Source of the DNA: Sinorhizobium sp. BG8
GTDB lineage: Bacteria; Pseudomonadota; Alphaproteobacteria; Rhizobiales; Rhizobiaceae
DNA: 64,000 nucleotides
Direction: 5' to 3'
NCBI RefSeq assembly: GCF_016864555.1
Contig: NZ_CP044011.1
Location: 3,801,501-3,865,500 of the forward strand
A program made the translations under genes and the position numbers. Of the stretch, positions 16,524 to 25,172 are shown piece by piece; position 1 is the stretch's first letter; the number at the start of each line of letters is the position of its first letter. The notes below the pieces were generated by a model. The model saw only the letters and a program-made list of their open reading frames with translations. It had not been told where the DNA came from and did no database searches.

Positions 16524-19103
16524 ATGATGGAACTGAGCATCACGACCAGCACAGGTCCATTGAAAGCCATTGACCTTCACCGCTCCTTCGGTCCGGAACT
16601 CGCACGACTTCCCTGGCTTATGCGGATCTTTCTCGAGAATGCATTACGGACCGGCTCGATGACCGAGGCGGCCGCACGGCAGACCTTCGCCGGATGGCTC
16701 CGGAACGGGCAAAGCGATGTCGAAATACCCTTCCATCCCACCCGCGTGCTTATGCATGACACGACTTGTGTGCCGGCGCTCGTCGATATCGCCGCCATGC
16801 GCGATGCCGTCGCTGAAGCCGGTGGCGACCCATCCACTCTCAATCCCGTTCTTCCGGTCGACGTTTCCGTCGACCACAGCGTCGCGGTTGACCGGTATGG
16901 TCGACCCGGCGCTCGCGATTTCAACATGCAGCGAGAAATGGAGCGGAACAGCGAGCGCTACCGCCTGATGAAATGGGCCACAAATGCCCTTCCCGGAGTA
17001 CGAGTCCATCCTCCTGGAACGGGCATCATGCACACGATGAACCTCGAACAGCTCGCAACCGTGATCTCGGTTCAGGAAATCAAGGGAGAGCGTTGGGCCC
17101 TGCCCGACACGTTGATCGGAACCGACAGCCATACGCCCATGATCAACGGTATCGGCGTGCTGGCCTGGGGGGTGGGCGGGCTGGAAGCGGAAAGCGTGTT
17201 TTTCGGCATGCCCGTCATGCTGCGCCTGCCCGATGTCATCGGAGTTCACCTGAGGGGAACGCTTCGCCCCGGCGTCCTCTCGACCGATCTGGCGCTGGAG
17301 GTCACTCACCTTCTGCGGAAGCACCAGGTTTCGGGAGAATTCGTCGAATTCTTTGGCGAAGGAGTGAGCGGTCTTTCATGTGGCGACCGCGCCGTGGTCG
17401 CCAACATGGCACCGGAATATGGTGCATCCAGCGGATACTTTCCGATCGACCGCCAGACGATCCGCTATCTGCGCGAAACCGGGCGTTCGGAACAGCAATG
17501 CGAAATCGTAGAAAGCGTCGCCAAAGCACAGGGTCTCTGGTTTGATCCCGAAGCGCGGCCACGCTACACGCGCGTCCTGGAACTCGATCTGTCGGCACTG
17601 TCGCCAATCGTGGCCGGCCCCAGGCGTCCGCAGGATCGCCTCCCGCTTCACAAGGCACGCCAGGCACTGGAAGAAGCATCCGGTCGCGCTCTTGAACAGC
17701 CTGCAGGTCAGATTCCCGACGGATCCGTCGCCATTGCGGCGATCACAAGCTGCACCAATACGTCCGATCCCAAATTGCTGATCGCCGCCGGATTGGTCGC
17801 CCGAAAGGCACGTAAGTTCGGCCTTCTGCCCCCGCACTGGGTCAAGACATCGCTCGCACCCGGATCGCCCGCAGCAGAGAGACTGTTGCGCCGCGCCGGA
17901 TTGCTCGACGATCTGGAGGCTGTGGGATTCGGCATCGTCGGATTCGGTTGCACCACCTGTATTGGCAACTCCGGCCCCCTGCATCCCGACATGGAGCAGG
18001 CGCTGCTCAACGGGACGGTCGCCGCAGCCGTCCTTTCCGGCAATCGCAATTTTCCCGGACGTGTCCATCCGGCACTTCAATACGGCTTCATTGCGTCGCC
18101 GCCACTCGTTGTCGCATTCGCCCTTTGCGGCCGGATCGTCGCAGACATCGCCAGCCAGCAGTTCGGCACCGCGCCAGATGGAACCCCGATTGTCCTGAAG
18201 GATCTGTGGCCTTCCGAAGATGAAATCGAAGCGACGCTCCGCACCGGCGCATGCGCATCCGACTTCGCAGACGCCTTTGCGGAAGCTGAACAAAACGAGG
18301 CTTGGAGCGCCTTGGCAGCGCCGCGATCGGTTCTATTCCCTTGGGACGAACATTCCACCTACATCCGCCGCCCGCCCTTCGCGTCCAAGAACATGAAAAG
18401 CCGCCTTGGAAAATACTGTGCCTCACCCCTGATCGTGCTGGACGACGACATGACCACGGACCACATTTCGCCCGCGGGTCAGATCGATCCCTCGAGCTAT
18501 GCCGGACGCCATCTCATCGAAAACGGTGATCCGGCGGGCGACCTCAACGTTTACGCCGCACGGCGTGGAAACTGGCAGGCGATGGTGCGAGGCCTCTTCG
18601 ACAATCGCGCTGCCGCAAACCTGCTCGTGGATAGAAGGCCTGCCGCAACCACGGTTCACTGGCCAAGCGGCGAAGAGTGCCCCCTCTGGGACATCGCAGA
18701 AAAATATCACCACGAAGGAAAATCAGTCGTCATTGTTGCAGGAGAGCGCTATGGCGCTGGCTCCTCGAGAGACTGGGCCGCCAAGGGCGTAGCCCTCCTC
18801 GGCGTCAGGGCAGTGCTTGCTCGCAGCTTTGAAAGGATCCACCGGTCCAACCTGATCAATATGGGCGTGTTGCCGATTCTGCTTCCGGAAGAGGCACACC
18901 CTCGATCCCTGGTGATAGCGCCGGACACCACATTCCATGTCGACGCCGTCGATCTGACGCCCCGCTGTGCGTTGACGGTTGCCCTCGAAAACGCGTCGAA
19001 CCTGCGTAGCTTTGATTGCAGGGCAGCGATCGAAACAGAACTCGAGCTGCAGGTTCTCCAAGCCGGGGGAATGATTCCGTTTATTCTCGCCCGATCCTTG
19101 TAA
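16524..19103 (+). CDS. Aconitase/AcnA family hydro-lyase
   Basis: 859 residues, near the AcnA length (about 890). The start at 16524 has GGAG 8 bases upstream. Motifs: GTDSHTPMINGIGVLAWGVG, ITSCTNTSDPKLL (first cluster Cys near 409), GFGCTTCIGNSGPL (second and third Cys near 475 and 478), and the swivel-domain GERYGAGSSRDWAAKG. All three 4Fe-4S ligands are present. A housekeeping aconitase is normally not next to a GntR regulator and transporter genes, so this is probably a pathway-specific hydratase that moves a hydroxyl group to give the 2-hydroxy acid used by a neighbouring isopropylmalate-type dehydrogenase. The substrate is not readable. Confidence 0.88.
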   Translation: MMELSITTSTGPLKAIDLHRSFGPELARLPWLMRIFLENALRTGSMTEAAARQTFAGWLRNGQSDVEIPFHPTRVLMHDTTCVPALVDIAAMRDAVAEAGGDPSTLNPVLPVDVSVDHSVAVDRYGRPGARDFNMQREMERNSERYRLMKWATNALPGVRVHPPGTGIMHTMNLEQLATVISVQEIKGERWALPDTLIGTDSHTPMINGIGVLAWGVGGLEAESVFFGMPVMLRLPDVIGVHLRGTLRPGVLSTDLALEVTHLLRKHQVSGEFVEFFGEGVSGLSCGDRAVVANMAPEYGASSGYFPIDRQTIRYLRETGRSEQQCEIVESVAKAQGLWFDPEARPRYTRVLELDLSALSPIVAGPRRPQDRLPLHKARQALEEASGRALEQPAGQIPDGSVAIAAITSCTNTSDPKLLIAAGLVARKARKFGLLPPHWVKTSLAPGSPAAERLLRRAGLLDDLEAVGFGIVGFGCTTCIGNSGPLHPDMEQALLNGTVAAAVLSGNRNFPGRVHPALQYGFIASPPLVVAFALCGRIVADIASQQFGTAPDGTPIVLKDLWPSEDEIEATLRTGACASDFADAFAEAEQNEAWSALAAPRSVLFPWDEHSTYIRRPPFASKNMKSRLGKYCASPLIVLDDDMTTDHISPAGQIDPSSYAGRHLIENGDPAGDLNVYAARRGNWQAMVRGLFDNRAAANLLVDRRPAATTVHWPSGEECPLWDIAEKYHHEGKSVVIVAGERYGAGSSRDWAAKGVALLGVRAVLARSFERIHRSNLINMGVLPILLPEEAHPRSLVIAPDTTFHVDAVDLTPRCALTVALENASNLRSFDCRAAIETELELQVLQAGGMIPFILARSL

Positions 19104-19209
19104 GTGGGCTCTCCGACAGCCTCAAAGAAGGTAGCGATGCTTGGTGGGTGGCCAGTTCGGGCCCGAAAATGCGCCGGTCTGGGCTTGCTGCCTAAGTCAT
19201 TGAAAAAAA

Positions 19210-19285
19210 TGGTGGGCCCGGAGGGACTCGAACCCCCAACCAAGCGGTTATGAGCCGCCGGCTCTAACCATTGAGCTACAGGCCC
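19210..19285 (-). tRNA. tRNA with CAU anticodon, probably tRNA-Ile2
   Basis: 76 bases including an encoded CCA. The acceptor arms GGGCCTG and CGGGCCC pair over 7 bp with one G-U, the anticodon loop reads CTCATAA, and the T-loop GGTTCGAGTCC is normal. Immediately downstream on the minus strand a run of seven T (19209-19203) ends the gene. The D-arm/anticodon section resembles E. coli tRNA-Ile2 (lysidine-modified CAU) more than elongator tRNA-Met. Isotype about 65 percent sure; the tRNA itself is certain. Confidence 0.93.
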
Positions 19286-19450
19286 TTACCGGAAAGTCCG
19301 GCGCCGTGCGGGTCAATGGTTGCCCGCCCAGCCTGCTCCCTCTAGACGAATTCCGAAGCTCTCACAAGCGCCGCCGCAATGCTTACACAATCAAAGCACA
19401 AGAACGGCGCGAGGGACGGCCACGAGACAACCCAAAGGGAGATACCATTC

Positions 19451-20193
19451 ATGACGATCAGCATACTCAACCGCCGCGCCGGCGTTGGTGCGATTGCCCT
19501 GTCGCTCGCGCTTGCAGCAGCGGGTACGGCCAGCGCCCAGGAGACGCGCCAACGGGACCCCGTCATCAACGTCACGGGTGAAGGCCGTGCGGCGATCGCG
19601 CCGGATATGGCCGTTCTCGAGCTCGGCGTCGTCAAGGAGGCCAAGACCGCCCGGGAGGCGCTGGACGCCAACAACGCCGCCATGGCCGAGGTGATGAAGG
19701 CGTTGCGGGACGCCGGCATCGCCGAACGCGACATCCAGACCTCGGGTTTCAACATCAATCCCCAGTACCAGTTCCCGCAGAATGCCAACGGCGAGAACCA
19801 GCCCCCGTCCTGGTCGGGTTCCAGGTGGCCAACACGCTGTCCTTGCGCGTTCGCGACCTCTCCAAGCTCGGGCAGATCCTCGACCAGACGGTGACGCTCG
19901 GCATCAACCAGACAGGCGGCATACGCTTCACCAACGACAAGCCGGACGCGGCGGTGAGCGAGGCGCGCAAGAATGCCGTCGCCGACGCGATTGCCAAGGC
20001 GAAGGAACTGACAACGGCCGCAGGCGTCGACCTCGGGCGCGTGATCGAGATCTCGGAGACCTCCTACAGGCCTGAGCCCGTCCCGGTCATGCGGACCATG
20101 GCCAAGGACATGGCTGCAGAGGCCGTGCCGATCGCGGGCGGAGAGAACAACTACTTCGTCACCGTCAACGTCACCTTCGCCCTGGGGAAGTGA
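19451..20193 (+). pseudogene. SIMPL-domain (DUF541) periplasmic protein, single frameshift
   Basis: Starts MTISILNRRAGVGAIALSLA with AGGGAG upstream and a signal peptide ending GTASAQE. The frame reads VINVTGEGRAAIAPDMAVLE, the start of a SIMPL domain, up to about residue 118. The rest of the domain (VLVGFQVANTLSLRVRDL through YFVTVNVTFALGK) continues in another frame. The break is at a C5 run, 19802-19806: one extra C would restore a single frame of about 247 residues, the family norm. It is either a sequencing error or a recent loss. No programmed-frameshift signal is evident. Confidence 0.85.
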
Positions 20194-20521
20194 GCCCGAA
20201 GTTCCGACGGTTTACGGCAAGCCTGCGACAGGACACCGGCTCGAAGTCGAGAGGCAGCATGTGTCGAGGCAGGCGCCGGATTGCCGGCACCTTTCCAGTG
20301 GACACCTAGCAGAGCCGAGAGCGGCGCCAGCCCATGGCGCCGCTGACGCGGGAAGCGGCGGGGGCAAACACTGGCTTGCCGACTGCTTCCTGTGAGGCGT
20401 GCGGCCAAACGCGCCTCGGTCCTCTGCCGTGCTCAGAAAATCGCGTGCCGCTGGAGACGGCGGCCAGCAGAGGGCTGGCGAAGACAAGGCCTCAACGCGC
20501 TCGTTCACGTGGGTTGCGTGT
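20194..20521. other. Intergenic stretch with one hairpin, no supported gene
   Basis: Only short unsupported frames. A perfect 10-bp hairpin, AGCGGCGCCA (20320-20329) and TGGCGCCGCT (20335-20344) with a 5-base loop, lies between the convergent SIMPL and SnoaL-like genes. It lacks a T-tract but could act as a transcription barrier in both directions. Confidence 0.5.
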
Positions 20522-20926
20522 TCACTTTGAAAGCTGCCGCGCAAGTTCCCCCGTATCCGAAAAGAGCGCCAGCCGGGCGATGCGGCCCTCGGCAAGCTCG
20601 ATCAGCATCAGCTTCTCGACGGAATAGCTCTGGCCGGCAGCGGCAGAGAGACCGGGCGCTCCGCCGCCATACCGGCCGCGTGCCGTCAGGCGAACCGAAA
20701 TCGGGCTGCCGCCTTCGGCCGTCATGACGAGAGCATCCCCATAGGTCTCGTCGAACAGCTGGAAATGCCGCGCCAGCCTTTCGCGCAACGCCTCGCGGCC
20801 ATTGTCTGCGCCCTCGCCTATGCCCGACACGGCCACGTCCTCGTCGCACATGTCGGCGACTGCCGCAAAGTCGCGGCTGTTCAGCGCCTCTACCAGGCGT
20901 TCGACCATGATGTTCTGCTCCGCCAT
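20522..20926 (-). CDS. SnoaL/NTF2-like fold protein
   Basis: 134 residues from MAEQNIMVERLVEALNSRDF, with GGAGGA 7 bases upstream. The N-terminal helix pair followed by VADMCDEDVAVSG and a C-terminal LALFSDTGELAR strand-turn is the small cone-shaped SnoaL/NTF2 fold, used as polyketide cyclase, ketosteroid isomerase or ligand-binding modules. The function here is not known. Confidence 0.7.
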   Translation of the reverse strand: MAEQNIMVERLVEALNSRDFAAVADMCDEDVAVSGIGEGADNGREALRERLARHFQLFDETYGDALVMTAEGGSPISVRLTARGRYGGGAPGLSAAAGQSYSVEKLMLIELAEGRIARLALFSDTGELARQLSK

Positions 20927-21003
20927 GAGGTTTCCTCCCATGAAGTTTGCCATCCCCTAAGGGCCAGCGTGGAAACGCCGAAGGACCGGTCGCGGTTCCG
21001 GCG

Positions 21004-21426
21004 TCATGCGCCGAGATGCAGCACGACTTCGCGCCGGTGCGGCCGGTCGCGGTGTTCGAACAGGTAGAGACCCTGCCAGGTACCGAGGGCAAGCTTACCG
21101 CCGATGACCGGTATGCCGATCGACACCTGGGTCAGCGCCGCCTTGATATGGGCGGGCATGTCGTCCGGCCCCTCCAGGGTGTGGACGACCCAGCGCATGG
21201 AGGGATCGTCAGCGGGCGGAACGAGGCGGCGGAAGAACTGGTCGAGGTCCCGCCGAACATCCGGATCCGCATTTTCCTGGATGAGGAGCGAGCAGGAGGT
21301 GTGGCGCACGAAGACTGTCAGGAGGCCCTCGCCCGCGCCCGCCCCCGAAACGAAGGCGCGTGCCTCCGTCGTGAATTCGTAGAGACCCTGTCCGCGCGTC
21401 GCGACGGTGATCAGGCTTTGCGGCAT
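21004..21426 (-). CDS. YjbQ/UPF0047 family protein
   Basis: 140 residues from MPQSLITVATRGQGLYEFTT; AAGGAG precedes. It is the compact YjbQ fold with FVRHTSCSLLIQENADPDVR (conserved His-Thr-Ser-Cys), MRWVVHTLEGPDDMPAHIKA and LGTWQGLYLFEHRDRPHRRE. Members have weak thiamine phosphate synthase activity in E. coli; the physiological role is unsettled. Single-gene unit. Confidence 0.88.
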   Translation of the reverse strand: MPQSLITVATRGQGLYEFTTEARAFVSGAGAGEGLLTVFVRHTSCSLLIQENADPDVRRDLDQFFRRLVPPADDPSMRWVVHTLEGPDDMPAHIKAALTQVSIGIPVIGGKLALGTWQGLYLFEHRDRPHRREVVLHLGA

Positions 21427-21573
21427 TGCAGCTCCTTGCTGTGCCGGGGCGTGCGATCCGGCCACCGCGATCGCGCCGGACGGCCAGCCGGGCCGCGCCG
21501 CCCCACTTCATTGCCAGCAACGATAGCAGAGCAGGATGCGATGCGAAAACCGGCCACCGCTACCGGCATCACG

Positions 21574-21927
21574 CTAGAGGCGCATGAAAAGTTCGAAACC
21601 GCCATAGATCATGCGCTTGCCGTCAAAAGGCATTTCCCATTTGTCCGGCGAAAGGCGGGGATCCGCCATAACCTTCGCGAGGATCTCGTCGCGTCTGGCG
21701 CGGGATTCGTAGGTGATCCACGAGAACACCACGACTTCGTCGTCGCTGGCCATCACTGCCCGTGGGAAGGAAGTCAGCTCTCCGTAGGGCACGTCATCGC
21801 CGATGCATTCGACATAATCGAGTGCGCCATATTCCTTCCATACGGCACCGGCCACGGTGGCCATCGCCTTGTAGGCTTCGATGTTCTCTTTCGGCACGGG
21901 AACGACAAACCCATCCACATAGGGCAT
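21574..21927 (-). CDS. DUF1428 family protein
   Basis: 117 residues, full family length, starting MPYVDGFVVPVPKENIEAYK, the family's N-terminal signature, with MPFDGKRMIYGGFE near the C-terminus. GAGGAGG lies 6 bases before ATG. It has a dimeric alpha+beta barrel-like fold with no proven activity. Confidence 0.88.
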   Translation of the reverse strand: MPYVDGFVVPVPKENIEAYKAMATVAGAVWKEYGALDYVECIGDDVPYGELTSFPRAVMASDDEVVVFSWITYESRARRDEILAKVMADPRLSPDKWEMPFDGKRMIYGGFELFMRL

Positions 21928-22291
21928 GACAACCTCCTCTTGGCTCTTGCCTCCACGACAAAGGACGAACGATGCCGATTTGTTCCGACATCGAACGCCC
22001 GCGAGTATTTTCAGGGCGCGCGATGTTCATCTTCGCATCCGCCCACCGGGAGCACCAGCAGGGCGATCCGGCGAGATTCATCTCCCGGTGCGAACTTGTG
22101 AACGGTCGTTACATGTACGGGGCGGAGCGGTGCGTTGACCGCAACCGCTGCGTACCGATGGCAGATATTACAGAGGCTTGAGAGGAGCCCTCGACGGAGG
22201 GATATCACCAGCGCTTGCAGCTCCCGTGGCACTTCCCCCGAAGTTTGATAGAGTTGGTACCATTCCCGGTGGAGCCGATGAGGGTACGAGA
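21928..22291. other. Intergenic stretch, possible small frame
   Basis: No recognisable gene. A 69-codon plus-strand frame (ATG at 21972, ends 22181) has AAGGA 6 bases upstream but resembles no family I know and has no further support, so it is not called. Confidence 0.3.
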
Positions 22292-23236
22292 GTGCCGGAC
22301 AGATCGCAGATTGTTGCGCTTGCCAAGGACGTGATCGCCGGGTTCAGCCTGGCGGATGATCCCCAGGTGCTCGGTTTCAGGCAGGTCTACGCCGAGGGAA
22401 GCAACCGGGTCTTTGCCAGGGACGACAGCTACCAGGCGGTGACCGTTACCTTCGGGACGAGGTCCAGGGGGTGCACGGTGTACGTGTGCGAAAACTTCAG
22501 GGGCCATGCTTCCGTGCGCTTCGACGAGAGCAACTCGGTCGTCTACATCGGCGCGTCGTGCCGTTTGCGAAAGACCGTCATGCGGGCGAGAAGCCACAAC
22601 TCCTACCTTCTCGTCGGCAACGGCGTCACGACGACGGGACGCAACACCTGGGCCTGTACGGCAGCGTCCGATACCTCCCCCAATGTCCTGATCATCGGCG
22701 ACGATTGCATGTTCGCGGCAGAGGTTACCGTGAGGACGACGGATGGGCATCCGGTCTATGACGTCCGTTCCGGACGTATTCGCAATACGCCCCTGGCCCC
22801 GGTGGTCATCGAGCCGCACGTCTGGATCGGCAAGCAGGTCACCATCCTGAAGTCAGTACGAGTGGGCGCGTGCTCGATTGTTGCGCTGCGGGCCGTGGTC
22901 ACCCGCGACGTGCCGCGAGGCTCCCTTGCGACAGGCATTCCCGCACAGTCGAAACCGCTCGAGGGCAAGGTCTGGGCACGAACGCCGACGATGGGGGACC
23001 GGAGGAAAGCGATGCACTTCTACGATCGCTATTGTGAAGGCGACCAGGCCATCACCCCTGACGTGGGCCAGAAGAATGGCGCTGCCCCCCGGCCCCACTC
23101 CGTCTTCGGATCGCATGCGGACACCTCGCGCAAAACGCGAAACCGTATCGCACTTTTCGTCGCGGGGATTGCACTCGCCGGTCTCCAGCTGCTGACGCTG
23201 GGAGCGACATTCTGGAACGAGGCGATGGTGCCCTGA
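22292..23236 (+). CDS. Left-handed beta-helix (hexapeptide repeat) acyltransferase-like protein with C-terminal membrane anchor
   Basis: 314 residues if the GTG at 22292 is the start (GAGGG 7 bases upstream); the frame opens earlier but without a ribosome site. The middle has hexapeptide-type turns (NSYLLVGNGVTTTGRN, VLIIGDDCMFAAEVTVRTTD) and the acyl-CoA-binding region of LbetaH transferases (PLAPVVIEPHVWIGKQVTIL, AVVTRDVPRGSLATGIPA). His in TDGHPVYD is a candidate catalytic base. The C-terminus carries one hydrophobic helix (about 285-308), unusual for the family, and would anchor the protein in the membrane. It may modify a surface glycan. Confidence 0.75.
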   Translation: MPDRSQIVALAKDVIAGFSLADDPQVLGFRQVYAEGSNRVFARDDSYQAVTVTFGTRSRGCTVYVCENFRGHASVRFDESNSVVYIGASCRLRKTVMRARSHNSYLLVGNGVTTTGRNTWACTAASDTSPNVLIIGDDCMFAAEVTVRTTDGHPVYDVRSGRIRNTPLAPVVIEPHVWIGKQVTILKSVRVGACSIVALRAVVTRDVPRGSLATGIPAQSKPLEGKVWARTPTMGDRRKAMHFYDRYCEGDQAITPDVGQKNGAAPRPHSVFGSHADTSRKTRNRIALFVAGIALAGLQLLTLGATFWNEAMVP

Positions 23237-23263
23237 ACGACAGGATGATGGCGCTCCCTGCGC

Positions 23264-25021
23264 TCAGGATCCGACGGAGACACCGGCTTTCTCGAGGCCT
23301 TCGAGAAAGTTGCGATGATGCTCGGGGTCGACATAGGCCATGAATATGTCCCAGTAGCCCGCCATGTCCGGCGGCGGGCTGACGGCGAACTCCGAAATCA
23401 TCTTGCGGGCCTCCTCCTTGCGACCAAGCTGGCCGAGGCTTGCGAGAAGAACCACCAGGTTGGAGTAGGCCGGGCGTAGCGAAAGCGCGCGCTGCGAATA
23501 GTGAATCGCTTCCTCGTAGTTGCCGAGATGATAGTGCGCGAGCGAGACGCGGTTGAGGAACAGGTAGGTCAGCGGATCGTGTGGACTGAGCCTCAATGCC
23601 ATGTTCAGCGGATCGAGCACTTCGGCGAAATGTCCGGTGAAGATCCGCGCCCAGCCGAGCGCCATGTGGGCAAGCGCGAGGTTCGGGTTGAGATCGATCG
23701 CGCGCTGTGCGGCCGCCAGCGCCGCCGGCGCCCGCTTGGCGGCGAAATGGGCAAGGCACATGACATAGTGCGAATAGGGATCCCTCTCGTCCAAGGATAT
23801 GGCACGCTCGGCGGCAGCGCAGAGCTCGGCGCAATCTCGCGCGACGTCGTCGCTGTAGCCGTGGAAGGACCGGGCATAGAGAGAGCGGGCAAGCATCATG
23901 TAGGCCCGTCCGAATTTGGGATCGAGCTCGATTGCGCGGCGATGCCACTTGATCGCCATGGCGAAGTGCTCCGCGCTGTCCTGGGCATTGTGAAGCCAGG
24001 TCCCTCGCATGTGACATTCATAGGCATCCAGATTGTCGGTCGCCCTGAGCGACGCCCGGCGGCTCTCTCCGATCTGTATCTCCGGCTCGATGGCGCCGAC
24101 CACGTTCTGCGTCAACTCGTCCTGGATGGCAAAAATGTCGGTGAGCTCCCGGTCGTACCGCTGCGCCCAAAGATGGACCCCCGTCTCCGCCTCGATCAGC
24201 TGGCCGGTGACGCGAAGGCGCGAGCCGGCCCTGCGAACGCTGCCCTCGATGATGTAGCGCACGCCAAGTTCGCGGCCGATCTGCTTCACGTCCACCGCGC
24301 GCCCCTTGTAGGAGAAGGACGAATTGCGAGCGATTACAAAGAACCAGCGGTAGAGGGAAAGCGCCGTTATGATGTCTTCCGTCAAACCGTCGGCGAAATA
24401 CTCCTGCTCGGGGTCCCCGGACATGTTGATGAACGGCAGCACTGCGATCGAAGGCTTGTCGGGCAAGGCGAGAAGGCCACCCGTCTCCTCGACTTCGACA
24501 GGCGTTTCATTTCGCCATTCGACCCGGTAGACCGGTACCGGGCGCGGTATGTTCTTGAGATTGCGATCGCCCAGGCGGATCATCGGGAAGCCAAGCTTGC
24601 CCTCGATCTGTTCGTGGACGGAGCCGGAGATGCAGATGCCGGTCGGCAGCGCCACTTCCTGCAGACGCGCCGCGACGTTGACACCGTCGCCGAGCAGGTT
24701 GTCGCCCTCCACCACAACGTCGCCGAGATTGAGTCCGAGGCGAAATTCCATCCTCCGGTCCGGGGCGAGGTCGGCATTGTGGCGCTGCAGCGCCCGTTGG
24801 ATCGCAACGGCGGCACGCACGCCGTGAACCGCACTGTGGAACTCCGCCACCACGCTGTCGCCAGAAGAGCCGAAGATCCTGCCTCCATGCTCGGTGATCA
24901 GGTCGCCGATCGTCGCACCGTAGATCGCGAGCGTCGAAAGAGCCTCCTCCTCGTTGTCAGCAACAAGGCGACTGTAGCCTGCGACATCGCCGGCCAGAAT
25001 GACTGCGAGCTTCCGTTCCAA
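23264..25021 (-). CDS. Class III adenylate/guanylate cyclase with TPR repeats
   Basis: 585 residues. Cyclase domain about 1-165 with metal Asp12 (AGDVAGYSRL) and Asp55 (GSSGDSVVAEF) and transition-state Asn115/Arg119 (GDGVNVAARL). All catalytic residues are present. A linker with LPDKPSIAVLPFINMSGDPE follows, the conserved segment of rhizobial cyclases, then a TolB-like region and C-terminal tetratricopeptide repeats (about 340-560, e.g. AIELDPKFGRAYMMLA, AIDLNPNLALAHMALG). No membrane helix seen, so cytoplasmic. It makes cAMP or cGMP under control of the TPR part. The ligand is unknown. Confidence 0.9.
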   Translation of the reverse strand: MERKLAVILAGDVAGYSRLVADNEEEALSTLAIYGATIGDLITEHGGRIFGSSGDSVVAEFHSAVHGVRAAVAIQRALQRHNADLAPDRRMEFRLGLNLGDVVVEGDNLLGDGVNVAARLQEVALPTGICISGSVHEQIEGKLGFPMIRLGDRNLKNIPRPVPVYRVEWRNETPVEVEETGGLLALPDKPSIAVLPFINMSGDPEQEYFADGLTEDIITALSLYRWFFVIARNSSFSYKGRAVDVKQIGRELGVRYIIEGSVRRAGSRLRVTGQLIEAETGVHLWAQRYDRELTDIFAIQDELTQNVVGAIEPEIQIGESRRASLRATDNLDAYECHMRGTWLHNAQDSAEHFAMAIKWHRRAIELDPKFGRAYMMLARSLYARSFHGYSDDVARDCAELCAAAERAISLDERDPYSHYVMCLAHFAAKRAPAALAAAQRAIDLNPNLALAHMALGWARIFTGHFAEVLDPLNMALRLSPHDPLTYLFLNRVSLAHYHLGNYEEAIHYSQRALSLRPAYSNLVVLLASLGQLGRKEEARKMISEFAVSPPPDMAGYWDIFMAYVDPEHHRNFLEGLEKAGVSVGS

Positions 25022-25172
25022 GGGCCGCTCCTGCGGCTTGTGGCCAGAACGAAACGTGAGCGTAGCTCAAAAGCAGAGTCCGGAGAAGCTCGAAGTTTCC
25101 TCCGGTTGCGCCGGCGCCACAGGCAGCGTTGCCATCGGTTGCCGCGATCACCGGCGAACCCCGGCAGTCCTG

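Noticed and set aside
19140-19170. Possible att-type repeat of the tRNA 3' end near 19141
   Set aside because: Shared bases are only a short TTGGTGGG run, within chance expectation.
19802-19806. Programmed frameshift in the SIMPL gene
   Set aside because: No slippery heptamer with a stimulatory structure and the family is not known for recoding; an error or mutation is simpler.
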